Shown here: one piece after another, positions 1 to 6,800 of the stretch
How the letters are laid out: every line of letters starts with the position of its first letter
How positions within the stretch are numbered: the first letter of the stretch is position 1
Translations under genes and position numbers: made by a program
The notes under the pieces: model-generated
What the model was told of the DNA's origin: nothing
Databases searched by the model: none
The model's input: only the letters and a program-made list of their open reading frames with translations
NCBI GenBank assembly: GCA_964534765.1
Contig: CAZHRJ010000070.1
Span: forward strand, 1 to 16,299
Source: CAZHRJ01 sp964534765
GTDB taxonomy: Bacteria; Lindowbacteria; 2-12-FULL-62-27
Direction: 5' to 3'
Length of the DNA stretch: 16,299 nt

Positions 1-374
1 ACCATTTCATATCCGAATTTTCGAAGACGCATCAAAGACCTCTATCCGGCATCGCGCAAAACGCGCTTCACCGAATCATGAATCATTCATGGCCCGGCAA
101 CGTCCGCGAACTCCAAAACGTCATCGAACGGGCCGTCGTCGCATCTGCCGGACCACGGATTACACTCTATGATTTGCCGGCGGAACTCATCCGTCCCGGA
201 ACGGTCCGGGGCCGTCGGGAATCTCAAATCGACCGGCAACGTCTCGTCGATGCCCTGCAAAAGACCGGCGGCAATCAGAGGGAGGCCGCCAAACTTCTGG
301 GAATCAGCCGCGTCACCATCTGGAAAAAAATCCGGCAATCTCACATCAACGTCAAAGACCTCAAGCCCTCTTAA
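1..374 (+). CDS. NtrC-family sigma-54 activator, C-terminal part (partial at window start)
   Basis: The reading frame is open from the window edge (first full codon at base 3) to TAA at 372-374, so only the last 123 codons are present. They begin in the C-terminal lid of the AAA+ sigma-54 interaction domain, with the hallmark WPGNVRELQNVIERAV followed by a DLP motif. A Fis-type helix-turn-helix follows (about IDRQRLVDALQKTGGN through AAKLLGISRVTIWKKI). Proteins of this type open sigma-54 RNA polymerase complexes using ATP. The Walker A, GAFTGA and any N-terminal receiver domain lie outside the window, so whether it is a phosphorylated NtrC-type regulator or another input class cannot be seen. 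It sits 190 nt before a receiver-kinase gene that has a plausible -24/-12 promoter, which suggests a local regulatory pair. Confidence 0.93.
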   Translation, partial: HFISEFSKTHQRPLSGIAQNALHRIMNHSWPGNVRELQNVIERAVVASAGPRITLYDLPAELIRPGTVRGRRESQIDRQRLVDALQKTGGNQREAAKLLGISRVTIWKKIRQSHINVKDLKPS

Positions 375-408
375 CACTTCGAGTCATTTAGCATTTTCAC
401 GTTAATAC

Positions 409-434
409 CCAGGCCTTGTTCGTCGCCGGCCTGG
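409..434 (+). other. 7-bp GC-rich stem-loop after the sigma-54 activator gene
   Basis: CCAGGCC (409-415) and GGCCTGG (428-434) are exact inverted complements around a 12-nt loop, 35 nt after the activator's stop codon. The hairpin could stop or stabilise the upstream transcript. No T-run follows, so it is not a convincing intrinsic terminator. Confidence 0.3.
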
Positions 435-503
435 ATTGTCATCTGAAACGCAACCGCCTCAAATATCAAAGATTGCTATTTTTTGACCGAGGACTGCCAA
501 ATT

Positions 504-520
504 CGGCGCGATTGTTGCAA
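504..520 (+). promoter_or_regulatory. Candidate sigma-54 (-24/-12) promoter
   Basis: CGGCGCGATTGTTGCAA matches the sigma-54 consensus TGGCACG-N4-TTGCA with mismatches only at positions 1 and 5. It keeps the essential GG and GC dinucleotides exactly ten bases apart. Initiation would fall near base 530, about 35 nt before the start of the receiver-kinase gene at 565. The preceding gene encodes a sigma-54 activator, which supports the reading. The call is by eye; no activator-binding inverted repeat was confirmed upstream. Confidence 0.45.
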
Positions 521-550
521 CTCCCTGTAAAAGGAAATCAAATACCAGAC

Positions 551-557
551 AAGGAGG
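551..557 (+). promoter_or_regulatory. Strong Shine-Dalgarno fixing the receiver-kinase start
   Basis: AAGGAGG lies 7 nt before the ATG at 565. It is one of the best ribosome-binding sites in the window and makes this start secure. Confidence 0.8.
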
Positions 558-564
558 CGGGATC

Positions 565-1773
565 ATGGAGGCGCTGGAGACGGAACATAAGATCGATGGA
601 GGCACGACCTCACATCAGATGAATTTGGGTGTTGACATTCACCGGCGTCTTTTGGTGGTTGACGACGAAGAGGTTACCCGCCGGATTCTGCGGCTTCATC
701 TTGGTCGGGCGGGCTATTCGGTGACGTCCGCCGAAAATGGGATGGATGCCATCGTCCTGTTGCGTCAACACGACTATGACTTGGTCATCCTCGATATCGC
801 CATGCCGAAGATCGACGGACTGGAGGTTTTGAAACATATCCGGCGAACGTATTCGCCGATCGATCTACCGGTCATCATGGTCACGGCGAAAACGGAGGTC
901 CAAGACGCGATTGAGGCCTTGAAAACCGGCGCCAACGATTATGTGACCAAACCGTTCGCCCCGGCTGTCCTGATAGCGCGGGTGCAATCCCAGTTGCTCT
1001 GCAAGAGCGCGGCCGACATTTTTCGCGAAAATGAGCGCCGCCGCAGGCGACTAGACGCCATGCAGAACGATTTTTTCAACATGGTCGTCCATGAAATGAA
1101 TTCCCCGCTGGCCGCGGCGAACGCCGCCCTGACGTTTTTCGTGGAGCGCAACGCGAAAAAATTGGCTGGCCCGGACGCCGGACATCTGAACATTGTGCTC
1201 AGGAATCTGGACCGCCTATCCCGTCTTTCCACTGACCTGCTGGACATTGCAAAAATGGAATCCGGCGCATGGACCGTCTCGCGCCGGAAATCGAACCTGG
1301 GCGTCATCATTCGTTCCGCCTGCGAAACGCTGAACCCTTTGGCCGAAAAACAATCTATCGGGCTGAAATTCGGATGGACGGATACCGATTCGGCGGTGTG
1401 GGCGGATGTCGATCCGGCGCGGATTGAACAGGCGATCATCAATCTTGTCCACAATGCCATCCGGTTCGCCTCCAGAGTTGTACGTGTCCGCTTGGAATCC
1501 GATTCGCGGATTTGCCGGATCGCCGTGGAGGATGACGGACCGGGCATCGAGGCGCACGATCTCCCGCACATTTTCAATAAGTTCTATAAGGGAGCCCGCA
1601 AGCCGGAACGGGAAAAGGCGGGTAGCGGCCTTGGACTGGCCATCGTCAAAGGAATCGCGGAGGCGCACGGCGGTACGGTTGAAGCCTGCAACATCGTCGA
1701 TGAGGCCGGCAGGACCGAAGGCGCACGGCTGACCCTGGCTCTGCCGCTGACCGGGGAGAAGGCGTCCGCGTGA
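565..1773 (+). CDS. Soluble hybrid: receiver domain fused to histidine kinase (REC-HisKA-HATPase_c)
   Basis: The 402-residue protein has no membrane segment. Residues about 28-145 form a receiver with acidic pair D33/D34, phospho-acceptor D77, T107 and K129, all canonical. A short basic linker leads to a HisKA domain with H176 in the H-box VVHEMNSPL. The ATPase domain follows: N-box N293 and N297, G1 box DDGPGI (324-328), F-box around HIFNKFYKG, and G2 box GSGLGLAIV (353-361). The order receiver-then-kinase means the kinase is probably gated by phosphorylation of its own receiver by another kinase, as in phosphorelays, rather than by direct sensing. The first 27 residues are not conserved-looking. 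It follows an NtrC-type gene and a candidate sigma-54 promoter, and its TGA overlaps the GTG of a broken receiver remnant, so it was once followed by a coupled response regulator. Confidence 0.93.
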   Translation: MEALETEHKIDGGTTSHQMNLGVDIHRRLLVVDDEEVTRRILRLHLGRAGYSVTSAENGMDAIVLLRQHDYDLVILDIAMPKIDGLEVLKHIRRTYSPIDLPVIMVTAKTEVQDAIEALKTGANDYVTKPFAPAVLIARVQSQLLCKSAADIFRENERRRRRLDAMQNDFFNMVVHEMNSPLAAANAALTFFVERNAKKLAGPDAGHLNIVLRNLDRLSRLSTDLLDIAKMESGAWTVSRRKSNLGVIIRSACETLNPLAEKQSIGLKFGWTDTDSAVWADVDPARIEQAIINLVHNAIRFASRVVRVRLESDSRICRIAVEDDGPGIEAHDLPHIFNKFYKGARKPEREKAGSGLGLAIVKGIAEAHGGTVEACNIVDEAGRTEGARLTLALPLTGEKASA

Positions 1774-1865
1774 AAGGCGAGGTTATGGTTGTGGAGGACG
1801 AAGCGCCGGTTCAGCGCGTCTTGAAATAGGGTTTGGAAGCGGCGGGATTTGGCTTAACACTTTAA
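1770..1865 (+). pseudogene. Remnant of a response-regulator receiver domain
   Basis: A GTG at 1770 overlaps the TGA of the kinase gene (GTGA), the usual coupling of kinase and regulator genes. The frame reads VKGEVMVVEDEAPVQRVLK, a typical receiver start with the acidic pair ED, then meets TAG at 1827-1829. The same frame continues GLEAAGFGLTL, exactly the next piece of a receiver (helix 1 into strand 2), before TAA at 1863. Beyond that no receiver similarity is visible in any frame. The gene therefore carries a nonsense codon and has also lost everything after about 31 codons. It is probably the decayed cognate regulator of the upstream kinase. A functional 19-residue peptide is possible but less likely. 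Confidence 0.7.
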
Positions 1866-1977
1866 TCTTTTCGCATTAGCACCCCTTCGTCTCCGGGTAA
1901 AATCCTTCTCTCTCCTCCATCTCGTATTCATCACACAATTCACGAGTTGCAAACATTCTCCGTGTCAGGCCGCGGCT

Positions 1978-1994
1978 CGGTTCGAGTCTTGCAT
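1978..1994 (+). promoter_or_regulatory. Weak candidate sigma-54 promoter before the small exported protein gene
   Basis: CGGTTCGAGTCTTGCAT keeps the GG-N10-GC core of -24/-12 promoters but has three mismatches elsewhere in the consensus. Initiation would fall near 2004, upstream of the palindrome at 2006-2027 and the gene at 2050. The support is positional and by eye only. Confidence 0.27.
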
Positions 1995-2005
1995 GGATTA
2001 CCTTT

Positions 2006-2027
2006 GAGTCCGGCATATGCCGGAGTC
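2006..2027 (+). promoter_or_regulatory. Perfect 16-bp palindrome in the leader of the small exported protein gene
   Basis: TCCGGCATATGCCGGA (2009-2024) is an exact palindrome. After one G/G mismatch the symmetry continues for two more pairs at 2006-2007 and 2026-2027. It ends 22 nt before the ATG at 2050 and just before the ribosome-binding site AAGGGGG (2038-2044). It could be an operator for a dimeric regulator or, in RNA, a tight hairpin affecting translation. No T-run follows, so it is not a standard terminator. Confidence 0.45.
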
Positions 2028-2049
2028 ATAAAAACGCAAGGGGGCATCA

Positions 2050-2481
2050 ATGAACAAGAAATTTTTTGGAGTGTGCTTGTGCGTGGCGGCGCTCGGATTT
2101 TTCCTGCCGACAACGCAACCCACATCGGCTGCCGCGGCGGAAAAGGAGTGGAAGATCCCTGACGCCGCCAAATGGTTTGACGGGACGCTCGAGGGCGAAG
2201 TCCTTTCCAAGGATGAAAAGGAGAACACCCTCACTTTAAAGGTGAAGAAGGTCGTCAGGGAAACCAAGGTCAGCAAGGCCAAGAAAGCCGACAAACTGAA
2301 GGGAGAAAAGGCGGTGCTTTTAATCCTGATGACTTTCAAGGATGGCCGGATGACGCCTGACGAAAAGCAGATTGAGTTCATCAAGGAGGTCAGGAAGGGC
2401 GCCAAACTCGAGGTATCCGTTAAAAGTGACGGACTGGCGCGCCTGCGCATGACCGATGTCCCGAAAGTCATCAAAAAGTAG
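2050..2481 (+). CDS. Small exported lysine-rich protein of unknown function
   Basis: I do not recognise this 143-residue protein. It starts with a clear Sec signal peptide: MNKK, a hydrophobic core to about residue 19, then a small-residue run SAAAA with likely cleavage near residue 28-30. The mature part begins EKEWKIPDAAKWFDG and then alternates short hydrophobic stretches with many lysines and glutamates, consistent with a small beta-rich, OB- or SH3-like fold, but no family motif is visible. It has no cysteines after the signal and no lipobox. The start is supported by AAGGGGG 5 nt upstream. A palindrome and a weak -24/-12 candidate lie in its leader, suggesting its own regulation. It precedes a stand-alone receiver gene and the FecR/TPR/TonB run. 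Confidence 0.75.
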   Translation: MNKKFFGVCLCVAALGFFLPTTQPTSAAAAEKEWKIPDAAKWFDGTLEGEVLSKDEKENTLTLKVKKVVRETKVSKAKKADKLKGEKAVLLILMTFKDGRMTPDEKQIEFIKEVRKGAKLEVSVKSDGLARLRMTDVPKVIKK

Positions 2482-2511
2482 TGGCCTGAAAAAAGTTACG
2501 CCGGAGAATTC

Positions 2512-2592
2512 TTGAGCGGCGGCGAACTTCTGGCCATGCTCGGCCGCGCGGTTGAACAGCGGGACAAAGCGAAGGAGCGAGCCGGAAAATGA
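2512..2592 (+). CDS. Possible 26-codon leader peptide coupled to the receiver gene
   Basis: A TTG at 2512, preceded by GGAG at 2503-2506, opens a short frame beginning LSGGELLAMLGRAVEQRDK and ending in TGA at 2590-2592. The stop overlaps the ATG of the receiver gene (ATGA), a common coupling arrangement. The frame is also the direct in-frame continuation of the preceding exported protein past its TAG (2479-2481), so it might instead be a fossil C-terminus of that gene. The helical, charged composition looks protein-like, but the piece is too short to be sure it is translated. Confidence 0.22.
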   Translation: MSGGELLAMLGRAVEQRDKAKERAGK

Positions 2593-3008
2593 AGCACCCA
2601 AGCCCGAGAATCCTCGTCATCTGCGAAGACGAATCGGTTCAGAAAGCCCTCGATGCGCGTCTGACACTGGAGGGATGCCGGGTCATGCAGGCGTACACCT
2701 GGAACAAAGCCGTCGATTTTTTCTCGTCGGAAAAGTCCGACGCGGTCATTCTTGACATCGACTTCGGCCGAAATTCATCCCAGATCAACGGCGTCGATCT
2801 CATCCATTTTATGAAAAAATCCAGAAACTATCCCGCGCCGCTCATCGTCTACGGCGATCCGACCGACCGTATCACCGCCGGCTTTTATGCCGACGCCACG
2901 ACCTTCGTCCCTAAGTCATCGCCCATCGAGGAACTCGTTGCAATCCTCATGGGCTTGCTCGGCGATTCCGGAACTGACACGTCCGCCTACGCGGGCGCCA
3001 TATCGTAA
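2589..3008 (+). CDS. Stand-alone divergent receiver-domain protein
   Basis: The 139-residue protein is a single receiver domain with no output domain. The acidic pocket is E13/D14, the phospho-acceptor is D56 in AVILDIDFG, and the invariant lysine is K109 in FVPKSS. The threonine or serine that normally couples phosphorylation to the switch is replaced: the strand reads LIVYG, placing Y88 or G89 there. An insertion (about residues 59-66) follows the acceptor Asp. Such single-domain receivers act in phosphorelays or by protein-protein contact; the altered switch residue could mean altered or phosphorylation-independent signalling. AAGGAG at 2572-2577 lies 11 nt before the ATG. Its TAA overlaps an in-frame ATG of the next gene's reading frame (TAATG at 3006-3010), so it is translationally close to the FecR-domain gene. 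Confidence 0.8.
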   Translation: MKHPSPRILVICEDESVQKALDARLTLEGCRVMQAYTWNKAVDFFSSEKSDAVILDIDFGRNSSQINGVDLIHFMKKSRNYPAPLIVYGDPTDRITAGFYADATTFVPKSSPIEELVAILMGLLGDSGTDTSAYAGAIS

Positions 3009-3013
3009 TGGAC

Positions 3014-3020
3014 AGGGAGG
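3014..3020 (+). promoter_or_regulatory. Shine-Dalgarno choosing the FecR-domain start at 3029
   Basis: AGGGAGG ends 8 nt before the ATG at 3029. It lies inside the longer frame that could start at 3008 and is too close to the ATG at 3023, so 3029 is the best start. That start also places the signal peptide right at the N-terminus. Confidence 0.6.
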
Positions 3021-3028
3021 TAATGAAC

Positions 3029-3769
3029 ATGACGAGAAACCTGATCGTTGGGGCAGTGGCTGTAGCCGGCATTGCCCTGTTATTGTCTTCAAATGTCTGG
3101 GCCGAGGAAGGAACACCCGCCGAGGCCGCGGAACAATCTCAAACAACGGAGCTATCGGGTCCGGCCCCGGCCCCGGAAACGGCGGAAGCCGCGGCGGCGC
3201 CGGAGGCCAAACTTGTCCGACTGGAAGGCTCCGCCGAATTGGCCGGCCCGGCCGATATGAGCTTTCAACCCGTTTCCGCCGGAACGATCCTGCCGATGGC
3301 CGGCACGGTACGCGTCGCGCAAGGCGGCAAAGCCCACATTCAACTTCCGAACGGGGCGGTGTTGTTCCTCAAGGAGTTCTCCATCGTCCGGTTGAACGAC
3401 TTGTCCAATGACGCCGCCGTGGAACTTGCGGTTCCCTACGGCGAATTCCTTGTCGGCATGAAAACGCCGCCCGCGGACGGGAAATCGTTCAAGATCGTCA
3501 CGCCGGCCGCAACCGCCGACATTCGCGGCTCCGTGATGTGGGGCAAGGTCAACCCCGATTTGTCGGCCACCTTCGGATCGCTGACCGGGACCCTTGCGGT
3601 GACGCATCCGGAAAAAGCGGTGGAAGTCGGGCAGGGTCAATCGTGTGACATCAAATTCAAAGAAGCGCCGGCCGATCCTGCGACGATGATGATGGCGGAT
3701 AATTATGCGCAAACCTTCGCCATCGACGGATCGCTCGAAGGACTGCCTGAACAGCCGAAGGAAAATTAA
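3029..3769 (+). CDS. Exported FecR-domain protein
   Basis: The 246-residue protein has a Sec signal peptide (basic MTRN, hydrophobic core, cleavage probably after VWA at residue 25). A disordered Ala/Pro/Glu-rich stretch runs to about residue 60, followed by a FecR-like beta domain (about 65-190). Diagnostic features are GTVRVAQGGKAHIQL with a following PNGAVLFL, then FKIVTPAATADIRGS with the conserved RG at 166-167. In FecR itself this domain is periplasmic and signals to an ECF sigma factor. Here there is no cytoplasmic anti-sigma segment, no membrane anchor beyond the signal, and no sigma factor gene nearby, so an anti-sigma role is unlikely. The domain more likely has a binding or structural role in the envelope. 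The gene lies 36 nt before the giant TPR gene in the same run. Longer starts at 3008 and 3023 are possible. Confidence 0.85.
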   Translation: MTRNLIVGAVAVAGIALLLSSNVWAEEGTPAEAAEQSQTTELSGPAPAPETAEAAAAPEAKLVRLEGSAELAGPADMSFQPVSAGTILPMAGTVRVAQGGKAHIQLPNGAVLFLKEFSIVRLNDLSNDAAVELAVPYGEFLVGMKTPPADGKSFKIVTPAATADIRGSVMWGKVNPDLSATFGSLTGTLAVTHPEKAVEVGQGQSCDIKFKEAPADPATMMMADNYAQTFAIDGSLEGLPEQPKEN

Positions 3770-3789
3770 ACGCCCGATTCTGATTCTCC

Positions 3790-3796
3790 GAGAGGG
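3790..3796 (+). promoter_or_regulatory. Shine-Dalgarno choosing the giant TPR start at 3806
   Basis: GAGAGGG ends 9 nt before the ATG at 3806. A TTG at 3797, immediately after it, is in frame but too close to be used, so the protein starts MNRMFQ rather than three codons earlier. Confidence 0.55.
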
Positions 3797-3805
3797 TTGA
3801 CTATC

Positions 3806-6800
3806 ATGAACCGAATGTTTCAGACGCTTGTCCTCTGCGCGGCCGTCTTGTGGATGACGGTCGGACCCGTCGCCGCTGATATCTCGCGGGATTTCAATAC
3901 CGCCATGCACTTCTACAAGAAGGGCGAATACGACGAGGCCGCGCAGAGGTTCGAGCTGATTTTGAGCCGGTCCGGCGCGATTGCGCGCGGCGACGAGGTG
4001 ACCTTTCTGCTCGGCGAGTCCTATTACCATCTGGGAAAATACGCCGACGCGCTCGGGCTTTATAAGCGGTTCGCCGCCGAATTTCCGGAGTCCAAATTCG
4101 CCACGCGAGCGTCGCTGTCCGCCGGATATGCGTCGAAAAAATTGGGCCGGTTCAAGGATGCCATAGGGTTTTTCTCGCAAGTTTCCGAAGACCCGGCGGC
4201 CAAAGGCCTGGAGGTCGAATCCCGCCTCGCCCTCGCCGACTGTTTTTCGCAGGCAGGCGACGCCCGCCGGGCGGAATCGATCTTGCGGGATGTATTGGCC
4301 ATGCCGAAACTGCCGTCCGACCAGCGACAGGACGCCGGGTTGGCGCTCGGGTTTCTCCTCGTCCGGGCGGGCAACCTGCCGGATGGTCGGGCGGAACTTT
4401 TGCGCGTCGCCGAAAAGTCCGGGCCTCGCCAGGCCGAGGCGCTCATCGCCCTGGCCGACCTCGCCTATGATGAGGGTAAGTATCAGGAGAGTATCCAGTG
4501 GTACGAAAAAATTTTCGCCAAGGGCCGCAGTGTTTCTCGCGAGACCCGCGCGGAGGCCCTCTACGGCGGCGCGTGGGCCTATATCGGCATGGGCGAAACG
4601 GAGAAGGCGCGTGCCCTTTTCAGCGAAGTCTTCGAGGACAAGACCGCGGCGGCCGGCTTGCGGTCTGACGCCGCCCTGCAGTTGGCGCACCTCCACAGGG
4701 ACAAAGGCAATAGACAGGCGGCGGACAACATGGCCAAAGCCGCCGAACAACTGGCGCAGGAAAGCGGCCGAGCGGATCGCGCCGACGAAATCCTCCTCTT
4801 TCGCGCCGACTCCGCCTTCCTTCAGAAAAATTTCGATCAGGCCATGGTATTTCTTGCCCGCATCTCAAATAAGGATTACCGCGTCGTTCGGCTCACCGGC
4901 CGGATTTTTTTTGAAACGGGCCGCCGGCTCGACGCTGTTGATTATTTCGAACGCGCCGCCCTCGCCGCGCCGACGCACGCCGCCCTCAACCTGTGTCTTT
5001 TCGACATGGCGCTTGGCCTCCATTCCGCCGGACAGTTCGACACCGCCGTCGCGACGCTCGACCGAATCAAGGAACCGAACGACGACCTTGTTCCGCGCCT
5101 CAAACCTTTTCTGGCCGACGCGCTTTTGGCCGCCGGAAAATCCAAGGATGCCGCGAAACTGTTTGGTCTTTTGGCCTCCGAATCCACGGATACCCGCGCC
5201 GGACAGCGGTACCGCTACTTCACCGCGCTCGCTCATTTCCAGGACAAAAATTATTCAAAGGCAAATAAAGTTCTCGAATCATTTTTCGAGACCGCGTCAA
5301 AAATAAAAATGGACGCCGCAACGGATACCACGGCCGCCGCCGCCATGGTCCTCCGGGCCGACATCCTCGCCGCGCTGGGTAAAAATGACGAGGCCCGCGA
5401 TGCCTACAAACGGGCAATTACCGCCGCCAAACAGGTCGATGCCGATGCGCTCTTCCTCGCCTATTCGCACCTCATCGATTTTTCGGCCAAATATTCCGGG
5501 CGCAACCTGATCGAATATATCGACGCTTTCGCCGCCGACCTCGGCGACGTCCGCGCCTATGCCTTCATCTTCGACCGCCTTTATGCCGCTGAAAATTATA
5601 AAAACCTTTTGAGGTACGCGAACGCCATGTCCGGCAAATTTCCATCCGACGCCGAAATTTACGGCAAGACTCTTTTCTATAAAACACTGGCTCACTTTAA
5701 ACTCCGTGACATCCCGGCCGCCCGGGACGCCTTGGACAGGCTGTCCCGTTGGCTGACGGACCGCCCAGCGCCGGATTTGGCCGACGACGTCGATTTCTGG
5801 CGCGCACGGATTCTTCAGGGATCAGGCGAGTCCCTCAACGCCAAAACGGCCTTCCGATCGTATTTGGATCTGCATTCGTCCGGCAAATACGCCGCCGAAG
5901 CGCGCTTTCATCTCGGCGTCATGGCGGTTGAAGAAAGCCGGCCGGATGACGCCGAACTCGAATTCGGCAAATTGCTTTCCGGCAAATCTCTTAAAGACAT
6001 TCTCTCCAGCCCTTTCCTCTCGGACGCTCAATACAACATGGCATCCGTCCGCATCCTTCAGAGCCGATTCCTGGAAGCCGAGGTGATTTTGGAGCCGTTG
6101 AGCGCGCTTAAATCCTTCAAATCCGATCCTGCGTTCCTCTACAAACTCGGCTACGTCAAAGTAACTCTTGCCAAATGGCCGGCGGCGGAACAGCTCTACC
6201 GCGAAGTGCTCGCCAAACCGGCCGCGCCGCCGCAGACGATGGATAACAGCATCTACGGCCTCTTTTCGTTGCTCTACCGGCGGGAGAGATACGGAGAACT
6301 GGAATCTGAATTTAGGCGCCTCGCGGGCCGCATTCGGGATCCCGTGATTTCGTCAAAAGCAAACTTTCTCATGGGCATGGCGCTCTTTGACGCCGAGCGA
6401 TTCGATGAAGCGGGCCTCTATTTCGAAGACATAAGCCCATCGGCCGATACGGAGCTTCTCATCGAATCCTCTCTGCGCCGGGCCGACTGTGAATACAACC
6501 TCAAACGCTTCAAGTCGGCCCTCGACCGTTATACCAGGATCGCCGAAACACACGCCGCCACGGGATGGGGCCGGGAAGCCGCCTACGCCGCGGGACTGTG
6601 CAAAATAAAGCTCGGGTTTGCGGAAAGCGCACTGAGCGGATTCGAACGGTTCTTGCAGCAAAATCCCGAAGACCCGCTGGCCATCGATGTGGCGATGGAA
6701 GCGGCGCGGCTTTACCAAAATCGCGGCGACCTCGACGCCGCGGAACGAAAACTTGATTTTCTCGAAAAACGAAAAGTTGAACGCACGGTGGCGGAGGAAA

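Noticed and set aside
409..434. Intrinsic terminator
   Set aside because: A good 7-bp stem, but the loop is large and no T-run follows, so it is reported only as a stem-loop.
939..1668. Two overlapping minus-strand frames of 212 and 150 codons
   Set aside because: Both are antisense to the receiver-kinase, whose catalytic boxes are all intact; no motif in either.
1971..1994. tRNA T-arm-like string GGTTCGAGTC
   Set aside because: The flanking bases do not form the five-pair T-stem, and no acceptor, D-arm or anticodon arm fits around it.
1770..2592. TAG as a recoded sense codon (at 1827 and 2479, both followed by protein-like sequence in frame)
   Set aside because: Other genes also end at TAG in plausible places, the first remnant dies at a TAA soon after, and no recoding element or suppressor tRNA is visible. 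Decay and a small coupled ORF explain the cases more simply.
3152..4750. 532-codon open frame on the minus strand
   Set aside because: It lies antisense to the FecR-domain and TPR genes, is rich in Arg, Gly and Phe without any domain motif, and is the expected by-product of GC-rich codon bias. The plus-strand proteins have clear signals and repeats.
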